Positions 9,133-19,640 of a stretch of DNA of 64,000 bases are shown here, piece by piece; position 1 is the first letter of the stretch, and each line of letters starts with the position of its first letter. A program made the translations under genes and the position numbers. The DNA lies in assembly GCF_001428305.1 (NCBI RefSeq), contig NZ_LMRZ01000005.1:248001-312000 (forward strand). The letters are read 5' to 3'. This stretch comes from Janibacter sp. Soil728 (GTDB taxonomy: Bacteria; Actinomycetota; Actinomycetes; Actinomycetales; Dermatophilaceae). The notes below the pieces were generated by a model that did no database searches, was not told where the DNA came from, and worked only from the letters and a program-made list of their open reading frames with translations.

Positions 9133-12100
9133 GGCTGCACCGCCTCACGGCCACCGCCTTCGGGCCCTTCGCCGGGACGATCGACCTCGACCTCGAGGAG
9201 ATCAGCTCCTCCGGTCTCTTCCTCATCCACGGTGCCACGGGCGCGGGCAAGACGAGCCTGCTCGACGCGATCTGCTTCGCGTTGTACGCCAATGTCCCCG
9301 GGGACCGCCTGTCGACCAGTCTGCGCAGCCAGCATGCCGAGGAGTCGGCACCGACCATCGTCGAGCTCGAGCTGACCCTGGCCGGACGTCGACTGCGCAT
9401 CCGCCGCCGCCCCGCCCACGAGCGCCCGAAGAAGCGCGGAACCGGCACCACGACAGAGCCTGCGGGAGTCCAGCTCGAGGAGCTCACCGGGCACTCCTGG
9501 ATCACCCTGAGCACCCGCATCGACGAGAGCGCACAGCTGCTCGACGACCTGCTCGGCATGGGGCTGGACCAGTTCCGGCGGGTCGTGATGCTCCCCCAGG
9601 GTGACTTCTCGGCCTTCCTGCGAGCCACCGACGAGGAGCGGCGTGAGGTCCTCGAACGGCTCTTCGACATCACGGAGTACACCGGTGTCGAGAGTCATCT
9701 GGTCGAGCGTCGGCAGCAGGTCGAGAGCTCGCTGAAGGAGTCTCGGACCCGGTTGGGCAGTCACGTCGCTCACCTGGTCGAGCTGCTCTCCTCGGTGGAC
9801 GTCGACCTGCCGGAGCCGGACCTCCAGTGGTCAGAGCTCTCCCCCGCGCCCCTCGTGCTCTCCCTGGAGTCCGTCACCGCAGTCTTCGACACCCACGCGG
9901 CCGAGGTGATGACCGAGGTCGACGAGGCCCAGCAGGCCGATGGCCGGGCCGCCTCGGCGCTGGTTCGGGCCCGCCGTGTCATCGACCTGCGCACCCGCGG
10001 GCTGGCGGCGCGCCGAGCGCTGGGTGTACTCGACGAGCTGGCGCCCCAGCACGCGGCGCGACGTGCGACATTGCACCGCGCCCGTGCCGCGGCCGAGGTC
10101 CTTCCCCTGATCGAGGCACACACCCGGTCGGCGGCAGCCCAAGCTGCTGCCGTCGCCGAGCGAGCGCGCATCCTCGACGCGCTCCCTGAGCCCCTGCGTG
10201 AGGTCGAGACGGATGAGTGGGTGGCGACGGCTCGCGAGCACGAGGTGTTGCTCACCCGTGCCCAGCACGACGCAGAGGCCCTGACTCGACTGAGGTCCGA
10301 GTCCCCTGGTGTGGCGCAGCAGATCACCGAGCAGGCCGAGCTCCTCGAGGGCGCTCAGGAGGCCGTGATCGCTGTGGATGCCCAGGTGAGGGCCGCAGCT
10401 GTGCAGCAGTCCGAGATCGACCGCGCCCGAGCCCGGATGGACGAGCTGGTGCCCCGGCTGCGCACGCTGACCCAGATCATCGAGGCACGCGCCCGGCAGC
10501 GTCGTGCGGTCACCGAGGTGCACGAGGCGACCGACGCCGCGCAGTCGCTGCGAGAGCACGTCCAGGACCTGCGTGCTGCCGTGCAGGAGCTCGTCACTGC
10601 CCGTCTGGACAACATGGCCGGTGAGCTCGCCACCCAGCTGCACGACGGTGACGCCTGCGCGGTGTGCGGTTCCACGGAGCACCCGCTGCCGGCACAGGCT
10701 GCCCGCGTGGTCACACCAGAGGAGATCACGGCGGCAGAGCACGCGGCGACGGCGCAGGCGCACCAGCACGACCGGGCCGCACAGGTGCGCGCAGAGGCCA
10801 CCTCCCGACTCGATGTCGTGCGTGCTGAGATCGCACAGCTGCTCGAGCAGCGCACGGCCACGGACCCTGAGGGAGCAGCGCCAGACGGTTCGGCGCCTGA
10901 CGTCGACGAGACAGTGGCAGCGCGCGAGGAGGTGCAGCGCGCGGCCCTCACCCAGGAGCACGCTGACCTGACCCGGGTGACGGCGCGAGCCGATGAGGTC
11001 GCCGGGCTCGTGACCGCACGGACCACTGCCGTCGAGCAGGCCCAGGACGCCGTCCGCAGCATCGAGGCGCGACTCACCGCCCTGCGCGCCCGCCACGAGC
11101 AGATCGCCGACCACCGGGTCGGCGCCCTCGAGCGTCTCCGTGAGCTGCTGGGCGAGCACGCAGCCGGTTGCCCCTGCGTCGATCTGGTCGACCCCAACGA
11201 CCAGGCTCCGTCCCAGCACGAGCTGACCGATCCAGATGCTGACGACGCCGTCGACACGGCGCCCCGAGCCGTGAAGGCTGCCATGCGTCATCACCGTGAG
11301 GTCGTCGCGCTCGTCGAGCGACTCGCCGGTGCCACCCGTGCGGCGACCCGGGCGAGCGCGACACGTGATGAGGCGTCCGCGTTGCTCGGCGCGACGCTTG
11401 GTGCCCACGACTTCGACGACGTCGACTCCGTCCTGGCCGCCGCCCGGACCACGCGCGATGTCGCTGACCTGCAGACGCAGGTCGAGGACCACCAGAGCCG
11501 GCTGCGCGCAGCCATGGCCGTCCTCGAGGAGGACGATGTCGTGACGGCCCTTGCCACGGACCTGCCTGACGTCGAGGCCTTGACGTCAGCGGCCCAGTCG
11601 GCGCGGAGCCGGGCCGACGAGGCGAAGCAGCGTCAGGCCACGGCTGCCGCCACCCAGCGACAGCTCTCTCGCATCGCCGGTCACATCCGGGGCGAGTGCG
11701 TCACTCTCGGCCCAGCGGCCGACGAGGCTGCCGTGGTCCGCAGGATGGCCGATCTGGTCAACGGCACGAGCAGCGACAACGACAAGCGGATGCGGTTGTC
11801 GACCTATGTCCTCGCGGCCCGCCTCGAGCGGATCGTCGAGCTGGCCAACGAGCGCCTGACCGTCATGGCCGACGGGCGCTATGAGTTGGCCCATGACGAC
11901 TCCTCGGCGCGTGGGCAGCGCCGAGGCGGGCTCGGGCTGCTGGTCCGCGACCTGTGGACCGGGCGAGAGCGCCCCACGAGCACCCTCTCGGGCGGTGAGT
12001 CCTTCACCACGTCGCTCGCACTGGCCCTCGGTCTGGCGGACGCGATCCGTGAGGAGTCCGGGGGCCAGGAGTTCGGGACCCTCTTCGTCGACGAGGGCTT

Positions 12101-12302
12101 CGGCAGCCTTGACCAGGACAGCCTCGAGCAGGTGCTCGACGTCCTCGACCGGTTGCGTGACGGCGGCAGGACGGTCGGCGTCGTCAGCCATGTGGCAGAG
12201 ATGCGTACCCGCATCACCACGCGAGTGCGGGTGGACAAGAGCCAGCACGGGTCGACGGTCCACGTCGAAGGCACCTCGGACTCCGCCACCGACGCAGCCT
12301 GA
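9129..12302 (+). CDS. sbcC: exonuclease SbcCD subunit C (SMC-like ATPase)
   Basis: The 1057-aa Rad50-like ATPase has Walker A GATGAGKT at residues 35-42, long coiled-coil arms, and a zinc-hook CAVC (Cys510, Cys513) that joins two molecules. The C-terminal half-ATPase has signature STLSGGESF and Walker B LFVDEGFGSLDQ. It tethers DNA ends and works with SbcD. The coiled coils are rich in Ala, Arg and Glu. An acidic stretch near residues 690-720 looks like a flexible insertion. Confidence 0.96.
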   Translation: MRLHRLTATAFGPFAGTIDLDLEEISSSGLFLIHGATGAGKTSLLDAICFALYANVPGDRLSTSLRSQHAEESAPTIVELELTLAGRRLRIRRRPAHERPKKRGTGTTTEPAGVQLEELTGHSWITLSTRIDESAQLLDDLLGMGLDQFRRVVMLPQGDFSAFLRATDEERREVLERLFDITEYTGVESHLVERRQQVESSLKESRTRLGSHVAHLVELLSSVDVDLPEPDLQWSELSPAPLVLSLESVTAVFDTHAAEVMTEVDEAQQADGRAASALVRARRVIDLRTRGLAARRALGVLDELAPQHAARRATLHRARAAAEVLPLIEAHTRSAAAQAAAVAERARILDALPEPLREVETDEWVATAREHEVLLTRAQHDAEALTRLRSESPGVAQQITEQAELLEGAQEAVIAVDAQVRAAAVQQSEIDRARARMDELVPRLRTLTQIIEARARQRRAVTEVHEATDAAQSLREHVQDLRAAVQELVTARLDNMAGELATQLHDGDACAVCGSTEHPLPAQAARVVTPEEITAAEHAATAQAHQHDRAAQVRAEATSRLDVVRAEIAQLLEQRTATDPEGAAPDGSAPDVDETVAAREEVQRAALTQEHADLTRVTARADEVAGLVTARTTAVEQAQDAVRSIEARLTALRARHEQIADHRVGALERLRELLGEHAAGCPCVDLVDPNDQAPSQHELTDPDADDAVDTAPRAVKAAMRHHREVVALVERLAGATRAATRASATRDEASALLGATLGAHDFDDVDSVLAAARTTRDVADLQTQVEDHQSRLRAAMAVLEEDDVVTALATDLPDVEALTSAAQSARSRADEAKQRQATAAATQRQLSRIAGHIRGECVTLGPAADEAAVVRRMADLVNGTSSDNDKRMRLSTYVLAARLERIVELANERLTVMADGRYELAHDDSSARGQRRGGLGLLVRDLWTGRERPTSTLSGGESFTTSLALALGLADAIREESGGQEFGTLFVDEGFGSLDQDSLEQVLDVLDRLRDGGRTVGVVSHVAEMRTRITTRVRVDKSQHGSTVHVEGTSDSATDAA

Positions 12303-12328
12303 GCCCGCCCCCCTTCGCTCAGCAAGAA

Positions 12329-12375
12329 GAACCGCCCCTTCGCATGAGTTTCGAACTCGTGCGAAGGGGCGGTTC
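12329..12375. terminator. bidirectional terminator between sbcC and gcvP
   Basis: Long inverted repeat GAACCGCCCCTTCGC / GCGAAGGGGCGGTTC enclosing a second small stem GAGTT-TCG-AACTC. It lies between convergent genes and could end both transcripts. Confidence 0.75.
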
Positions 12376-12416
12376 ATCGGGTCACCCCGAAATCGGGAGG
12401 CCCTGAGACTGGATGA

Positions 12417-15313
<2,897 letters not shown>

Positions 15314-15317
<4 letters not shown>

Positions 15318-15346
15318 GAGGCTCCCTTGGGCGTGGGTGGACACAC
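15314..15346 (-). other. possible 10-codon upstream ORF overlapping the gcvP start
   Basis: GTG TGT ... TCA TGA reads ten codons whose stop overlaps the gcvP ATG (ATGA). GGGGAGG is 6 nt upstream. The same site could instead start gcvP itself at the GTG 2 nt later (15344). Confidence 0.3.
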
Positions 15347-15373
15347 AGTCAGCCTCCCCTTCTGTCACGATCA

Positions 15374-15480
15374 ACGCTTCAGAAGTGCCTGATCCACGAG
15401 GTCCTGGCGCCTGAGAGGTTCCGGGGAGATTTGCCCCTTCGGCGCCCCGCGCAATGCGCGAGGACTCTCCCCCGCGGGGT
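15374..15480 (-). promoter_or_regulatory. glycine riboswitch (single aptamer) upstream of gcvP
   Basis: Read on the minus strand, the region holds the glycine aptamer consensus in order: GGGAGAGTCC, a GC hairpin, GCCGAAGGGGCAA, CGGAAC, CTCTCAGGCGCCAGGAC and then GGCACTTCTGAAG. Only one full aptamer is seen; the last segment looks like the ghost partner typical of singlets. The riboswitch class binds glycine and usually turns on glycine cleavage genes. It ends about 57 nt before the gcvP ATG, leaving room for translational control through the two SD-like sites. Confidence 0.93.
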
Positions 15481-15494
15481 GAGCAGCGGGCTCA

Positions 15495-15500
15495 AGGCTA
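15495..15500 (-). promoter_or_regulatory. -10 box TAGCCT for the riboswitch-gcvP transcript
   Basis: TAGCCT lies just upstream of the aptamer and would start the RNA near 15488, giving a leader of about 170 nt. The -35 region is weak (CTGACT at a short spacing). Confidence 0.45.
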
Positions 15501-15525
15501 TCAGCGCCCGACGCGAGTCAGCGCG

Positions 15526-16101
15526 TCAGGCGAGCTTGGCGCGGCGGCGAGCCGACAGCTCATCGCCCGGCAGCTCCGTGGGAGCTGAGTCCTCAGGGGC
15601 CATCCGCTCGCTGGGGATCTCGAGGAGGGACCCCTCGACCTCGCGCCAGACGCGTCCGACGGCGATGCCGAAGACACCCTGCCCGCCCTGGACGAGGTCG
15701 ATGACCTCATCGGCGGAGGTGCACTCGTAGACGCTGGCGCCATCACTCATGAGGGTGATCTGGGCCAGGTCCTCGACACCACGCTCGCGCAAGTGGTTGA
15801 TCGCGACTCGGATCTGCTGCAGGGAGACTCCTGTGTCGAGCAGCCGCTTGACGACCTTGAGCACGAGGATGTCGCGGAACCCGTAGAGGCGCTGGCTGCC
15901 GGAGCCCGCAGCGCCGCGCACGGACGGTTGGACGAGCCCGGTGCGGGCCCAGTAGTCGAGCTGTCGATAGGTGATGCCGGCCGCGCTGCAGGCAGCAGGT
16001 CCCCGGTAGCCGATGTCCTCGGAGAGCTCGGGCAGGTCGTCGTCGAACAGCACGCCCTGGGTGCGGAACTGAGTCCTACCCTCGTCGTTCGTGGCGTCCA
16101 C
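15526..16101 (-). CDS. MerR-family transcriptional regulator (Rv1830 position)
   Basis: The 191-aa protein has a MerR-type winged helix: YRGPAACSAAGITYRQLDYWARTGLVQPS, then GSQRLYGFRDILVLKVVKRLLDTGVSLQQIRVAINHL. The C-terminal part has no effector-binding domain I recognise. It starts at GTG with a strong GGGGAGG site. Gene order (gcvH, garA, ftsR-like, DUF151, this gene, gcvP) is the same as Rv1826-Rv1832, so it is the positional counterpart of Rv1830. It has its own good promoter upstream, with an inverted repeat CACACC-N11-GGTGTG in the leader that may be its own operator. Confidence 0.9.
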   Translation of the reverse strand: MDATNDEGRTQFRTQGVLFDDDLPELSEDIGYRGPAACSAAGITYRQLDYWARTGLVQPSVRGAAGSGSQRLYGFRDILVLKVVKRLLDTGVSLQQIRVAINHLRERGVEDLAQITLMSDGASVYECTSADEVIDLVQGGQGVFGIAVGRVWREVEGSLLEIPSERMAPEDSAPTELPGDELSARRRAKLA

Positions 16102-16149
16102 TGCGCCCTCCCCACTTCACCGTCGGTCCCAGCCGGTTCGGATGGGAAT

Positions 16150-16172
16150 CACACCATTGTCGTACGGGTGTG
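16150..16172 (-). promoter_or_regulatory. inverted repeat in the MerR-gene leader
   Basis: CACACC and GGTGTG separated by 11 nt span the predicted transcription start of the MerR gene. It is a candidate autoregulatory operator. Confidence 0.3.
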
Positions 16173-16178
16173 TCTTCG

Positions 16179-16207
16179 ACGCTACGGCGCACCGAGGGGG
16201 TCGTCAA
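16179..16207 (-). promoter_or_regulatory. sigma70-type promoter of the MerR gene
   Basis: TTGACG, 17-nt spacer, TAGCGT on the minus strand, one of the best housekeeping promoters in the window. Predicted start near 16172. Confidence 0.7.
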
Positions 16208-16264
16208 ACATCCTCGCCGAGCGGTCGCGCACATGTCGGTAACGATCAGGTCGCGGTGAACCGA

Positions 16265-16753
16265 TCAGCTGGCCGGCGGACCTTCGTCCGGGGCATCGAA
16301 ATCTTCGGGCGAGACATCGTCGAGGAACTCCTTGAACTTGGCGACCTCGTCCTCCTCCTCGTCGGACGACTCGATGCCGACCTCGTCGAGCACCTCGTCC
16401 GTGGCGACGATCTGCGCACCGGTGCGCAGCGCCAGGGCGACGCCGTCGGAGGTGCGGGCCGAGATCTCGGTCGCGTCGTCGAGCACGAGCGTGGAGTGGA
16501 AGACGCCTTCGAGCACGGCATCGATCCGCACGGTCACGAGCTCACGGCCCACCGCGGCGATGACGTCCACGAGCAGGTCGTGGGTCAGTGGTCGGGGCGG
16601 TACGACCCCCTCCTGCGCGTAGGCGATGGCAGTCGCCTCCGCCGCGCCGATCCAGATCGGGACATGCCGACCTCCGTCGCGCTCCCGCAGGAGAACGATC
16701 GGCTGGGAGGTGGGCATCTCCACGCGGACACCAAGGACGTCGAGCGACTTCAC
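16265..16753 (-). CDS. bifunctional nuclease family protein (DUF151)
   Basis: The 162-aa protein has the DUF151/BFN pattern: VPIWIGAAEATAIAYAQEG, then LTHDLLVDVIAAVG, and SARTSDGVALALRTGA. It ends in an acidic tail (DEEEDE). The homologue Rv1829 sits at the same place in Mycobacterium. Plant and bacterial members have been reported as nucleases, but its role here is unclear. The GTG at 16753 has TACGGT 6 nt upstream, suggesting a leaderless start. An in-frame GTG at 16777 would overlap the upstream MerR gene. Confidence 0.88.
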   Translation of the reverse strand: MKSLDVLGVRVEMPTSQPIVLLRERDGGRHVPIWIGAAEATAIAYAQEGVVPPRPLTHDLLVDVIAAVGRELVTVRIDAVLEGVFHSTLVLDDATEISARTSDGVALALRTGAQIVATDEVLDEVGIESSDEEEDEVAKFKEFLDDVSPEDFDAPDEGPPAS

Positions 16754-16759
16754 GCTCCT

Positions 16760-16765
16760 ACCGTA
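16760..16765 (-). promoter_or_regulatory. -10 box TACGGT for the DUF151 gene
   Basis: TACGGT is separated by 6 nt (AGGAGC) from the GTG at 16753. AGGAGC could alternatively act as a close ribosome site on a longer transcript. Confidence 0.45.
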
Positions 16766-16773
16766 TCCCGCGT

Positions 16774-17475
16774 TCACTCCGTCGGACCCAGCACACGGCG
16801 CACGAGAGCGATGTGAAGGTCGAGGCAGTCCTCGAGGACCTCACGTCGAACCGACTCGTCATCAACTGCTGCGGTGGCCGCACCTCGTCCGCGCAGGGTC
16901 TGCTGACCCAGGACGTGATCTGCCAAGGACAGCTCACGCTCGGCGGCACTCTTGAAGGGGCGAAGGTGGCGCACGTCGATGCCGGCCGTGACGAGAGAGC
17001 CGCAGATCCGTGCGACGTCGAGGTCTTCGGCATCGAAGTGCTCACGGTTCTTGGGCAGCAGGCCGTAGGAGATCAGCTCACGGAAGGTGCCCGTGTCGAT
17101 GTCTGCTGCGTGCTGCAGCTCGATCGCGGTCAGGCGCAGCGGCCGGGCCGCACGTGGCGACAGTCGACTGGGTTCGTCGGCGGGGCCTGCTGGTGGGGCG
17201 ACCACGCCATCGTCTGCCACGGCAAGGCCGCGGTCCATCGCGTCGAGCCGCTCACGGATCACCTTGAGCGGCCAGAAGCGGTCACGCTGAGCGGTCAGCA
17301 CGAAGCGCAGACGCTCGACGTCGCCGTCGGAGTACTTGCGGTACCCCGACGGCGTACGTGCCGGCTCGACCAGCCCCTCGCTCTCGAGGAAGCGGATCTT
17401 GCTGATGGTGACGTCCGGGAAGTCGCCCTCGAGCTGCCGGATGAGGGCGCCGATGCCGACGCGATCGTCAGCCAA
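16774..17475 (-). CDS. ftsR: FtsR-like MerR regulator (Rv1828 counterpart)
   Basis: The 233-aa protein has an N-terminal MerR helix-turn-helix: ISKIRFLESEGLVEP, GYRKYSDGDVERLRFVLTAQRD. A C-terminal helical region follows (LPKNREHFDAEDLDVARICGSLVTAGIDVRHLRPF). In Corynebacterium the homologue directly after odhI/garA is FtsR, an activator of ftsZ; gene order supports that name. The start appears to be TTG, 2 nt after the garA stop, so it is probably translated by coupling. Confidence 0.85.
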   Translation of the reverse strand: MADDRVGIGALIRQLEGDFPDVTISKIRFLESEGLVEPARTPSGYRKYSDGDVERLRFVLTAQRDRFWPLKVIRERLDAMDRGLAVADDGVVAPPAGPADEPSRLSPRAARPLRLTAIELQHAADIDTGTFRELISYGLLPKNREHFDAEDLDVARICGSLVTAGIDVRHLRPFKSAAERELSLADHVLGQQTLRGRGAATAAVDDESVRREVLEDCLDLHIALVRRVLGPTE

Positions 17476-17477
17476 GG

Positions 17478-17930
17478 TCAGCTGGCAGAGGAGCTGGCGT
17501 AGTAGACGAGCCGGAACTTGCCGATCTGGACCTCGTCGCCGGTGCGCAGTGTCGACTGGTCGATGCGCTCCTTGTTGACGTAGGTGCCGTTGAGCGACCC
17601 CACGTCGCGCACGCCGAAGCCCTGGTCCTCACGTGAGAAGACCGCATGCTTGCGGGAGACGGTGACGTCGTCGAGGAAGATGTCGCTGTCGGGCCCGCGC
17701 CCAGTGGTCACCTCGGCGTCATCGAGGAGGAAGCGGGCACCCGTGTTGGGGCCCCTCAGCACGATGAGCAGTGCCGTCGACGGCTGCAGGGCATCGACAG
17801 TCGCCTGCTCCTCGCGGGTCAGGTGATAGTCCGAGTCCGGCAGATCGGCAGGCTGGCTGCTCTCGATCCCCGTGAACTGCTGCGTCGCCGGGTCCTGTCG
17901 TGCAGGTCGGTTGGTCTCGTTGCCGCTCAT
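17478..17930 (-). CDS. garA: FHA-domain protein, GarA/OdhI type
   Basis: The 150-aa protein has a disordered N-terminus and a forkhead-associated domain (about residues 50-145) with the phosphothreonine-binding set GRGPDSDIFLDDVTVSRKHA, DVGSLNGTYVN and the C-terminal KFRLVYY. GarA/OdhI inhibits 2-oxoglutarate dehydrogenase and related enzymes unless its N-terminal tail is phosphorylated. The usual ETTS phosphorylation motif is not visible here; the nearest candidates are Thr17 and Thr21 in ATQQFTGI. The start has AAGGAGGG, and its own -10 box TAGGCT lies at 17961-17966. Confidence 0.92.
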   Translation of the reverse strand: MSGNETNRPARQDPATQQFTGIESSQPADLPDSDYHLTREEQATVDALQPSTALLIVLRGPNTGARFLLDDAEVTTGRGPDSDIFLDDVTVSRKHAVFSREDQGFGVRDVGSLNGTYVNKERIDQSTLRTGDEVQIGKFRLVYYASSSAS

Positions 17931-17960
17931 CCAGCGCTCCCTCCTTGGTGTCCGTGGTCA

Positions 17961-17966
17961 AGCCTA
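17961..17966 (-). promoter_or_regulatory. -10 box TAGGCT for garA
   Basis: TAGGCT would start a transcript with a leader of about 24 nt carrying AAGGAGGG. It lies between the gcvH terminator hairpin and garA, so garA can be expressed apart from gcvH. Confidence 0.5.
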
Positions 17967-17971
17967 CGTGA

Positions 17972-17991
17972 CCGGCCCGACAACGGGCCGG
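17972..17991 (-). terminator. hairpin between gcvH and garA
   Basis: CCGGCCC-GACAAC-GGGCCGG, a 7-bp GC stem directly after gcvH on the minus strand, without a T run. Confidence 0.5.
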
Positions 17992-18010
17992 CCCTGGGGG
18001 TGATCTGGTC

Positions 18011-18400
18011 TCAGCCGATCTCGGTCTGGTACGCCGTGGCATCGAGCAATGCCGACGTGTCAGCCCCGTCGGCCAGCTCCAGCTCGTACATCCAGCCCTG
18101 CTCGTACGGGTCGGAGTTGACCAGCTCGGGAGTCGCCTCGAGCGCGTCGTTGACAGCGGTGATGGTGCCTCCGAGCGGTGCGTAGAGGTCACTGACCGAC
18201 TTGGTGGACTCGACCTCGCCGCAGGAGTCCCCCGGCTCGATGGCGTCGCCCACGGCGGGCAGGCTCACGTAGACGACGTCGCCGAGAGCCTCCTGGGCGT
18301 AGTGGGTGATGCCGACGCGGACAATGCCCTCGCCCGCCTCGCTGACCCACTCGTGATCGCTCGTGTACCGAAGGTTCTCGGGATAGGTGGCGTCGCTCAT
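18011..18400 (-). CDS. gcvH: glycine cleavage system H protein
   Basis: The 129-aa lipoyl carrier of the glycine cleavage system has the lipoylated lysine in GEVESTKSVSDLYAPLGG. HEWV near the N-terminus and the C-terminal EQGWMYELEL are typical. The ATG at 18400 follows GAGGAGA. It moves the aminomethyl group from GcvP (coded 2.7 kb downstream) to GcvT (not in the window). No glycine riboswitch is seen before gcvH, so riboswitch control seems limited to gcvP. Confidence 0.96.
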   Translation of the reverse strand: MSDATYPENLRYTSDHEWVSEAGEGIVRVGITHYAQEALGDVVYVSLPAVGDAIEPGDSCGEVESTKSVSDLYAPLGGTITAVNDALEATPELVNSDPYEQGWMYELELADGADTSALLDATAYQTEIG

Positions 18401-18420
18401 CTGTCTCCTCAACGATCCAT

Positions 18421-19311
18421 TCACTGCGAGCCGTCAGTCGGCTCCGGGACGGGCCGAGCGTAACGAGGCGATGATTCGGTATGCAACGCCTCCACGTTGA
18501 TCGACGCGAACTCGGTGATCTCGACCTTGCCGCCCTTGCTCCGAACCGACTCCGAGACGCCCCCGGGAATCTCCATCGCGGAGCTCATGGTCTGGGGGTC
18601 TCCGATGACGATGAGCTCGTACGGCGCCTTCAGCTGGACCCCGTCGACCTCGATGCCGCCATCGGCGTCACGGAACCAGGTGCTGGCCACGACTCGTACA
18701 TCGCCGATCTGCATCGCCTCTGCTCCTGCGTCGCGCAGCTCCTGCACGGCGTCGAGCAGGGCGGGCGCGCCGACCTGGCCGTCGGTGTCGGTGATCCGTA
18801 GCCGGATCCCGGGACCGGTCGCCCGCTCGGTGCCCGCCAGGATGCCGAGGGTGTCGGCCCGCTCCTGGGCTGCCGCGATGGCCTCGGGCGAGCTGGCATC
18901 GCTGTTGGCCAGGCCGTCCTTGGTGGACTGCAGGTCGGTGATCTCGTCGTCGAGCCTCACGCCGTTCTGGGTCACGTCGTCGAGGATGCGCACCAGCTCG
19001 TCCTGCCGCAGGTCCTCCAGGCCCTGCGACTGGGTCTGGCGCACCTGGGTCGCGATGGCGAAGCCGAGGAGGGCGGCCAGCAGCAGCGCGAAGGCGTTGG
19101 CCCGCGTCAACCGTGGGCGGGCCATGAGGTAGACGCGTCGCCACGGGCTCGGTCCCGGCTGCTTGGCCGCAGCGGCAGGCGTCTCCGCCGCATCCGGAGC
19201 GGGCGCCTCGTCCGGCGTGCTCGTGTGGCTCGTGTCGGCTCCGAGGTCCTCGGGCTCCAGGTCCTCCGGCTCCAGGTCCTCGGGCCGGGCCGGGTCGCGT
19301 GCGTCCGTCAT
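18421..19311 (-). CDS. DUF881 family membrane-anchored protein (second copy)
   Basis: The 296-aa protein has an acidic N-terminus with the repeat EDLEP, one transmembrane helix near residues 70-92 (ANAFALLLAALLGFAIATQV), a coiled coil and then the DUF881 domain (TGPGIRLRITDTDG, LRDAGAEAMQIGDVRVVAST). It is related to the DUF881 protein two genes upstream. Its ATG overlaps the stop of the small basic protein by 4 nt. DUF881 proteins are coded beside sbp in many Gram-positive bacteria; the function is not established and a link to division or envelope has been suggested. Confidence 0.88.
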   Translation of the reverse strand: MTDARDPARPEDLEPEDLEPEDLGADTSHTSTPDEAPAPDAAETPAAAAKQPGPSPWRRVYLMARPRLTRANAFALLLAALLGFAIATQVRQTQSQGLEDLRQDELVRILDDVTQNGVRLDDEITDLQSTKDGLANSDASSPEAIAAAQERADTLGILAGTERATGPGIRLRITDTDGQVGAPALLDAVQELRDAGAEAMQIGDVRVVASTWFRDADGGIEVDGVQLKAPYELIVIGDPQTMSSAMEIPGGVSESVRSKGGKVEITEFASINVEALHTESSPRYARPVPEPTDGSQ

Positions 19312-19640
19312 GCCTTGAAGAGGTGTCGACGGATCGAGGCGACGTTGGAGAAGATGCGGACGCCGAGGACGACCACGACGCCTGTCGAGAGCTGCGAGCC
19401 GACCCCGAGCTGGTCGCCCAGGAAGACGATGAACGCGGCCACGACCACATTGGACAGGAAGCTGACGACGAAGACCTTGTCGTCGAAGATGCCGTCGAGA
19501 GTGGCTCGCACGGCGCCGAAGACGGCGTCGAGGGCGGCGATCACCGCGATCGGCAGGTACGGCTGGAGCCACACCGGTACGTCCGGCTGCACCACGAGAC
19601 CGAGCACGATGCCGGCCACGAGTCCCAGGGCGGGGATCAC
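19308..19640 (-). CDS. sbp: small basic protein, DUF1290 family
   Basis: The 110-aa membrane protein has three hydrophobic segments (about residues 3-18, 26-45 and 57-78 with 83-97) and the pattern PYLPIAVIAALDAVFGAVRATLDGIFDDKVFVVSF. It sits between two DUF881 genes, with ATGA overlaps on both sides, as in Rv1823-Rv1825. It starts at GTG. Function unknown; the family name refers to its Bacillus neighbour of ftsA. Confidence 0.9.
   Translation of the reverse strand: MIPALGLVAGIVLGLVVQPDVPVWLQPYLPIAVIAALDAVFGAVRATLDGIFDDKVFVVSFLSNVVVAAFIVFLGDQLGVGSQLSTGVVVVLGVRIFSNVASIRRHLFKA

Noticed and set aside
15374-15480. Tandem two-aptamer glycine riboswitch
   Set aside because: Only one set of the conserved GCCGAAGG and CTCTCAGG segments is present.
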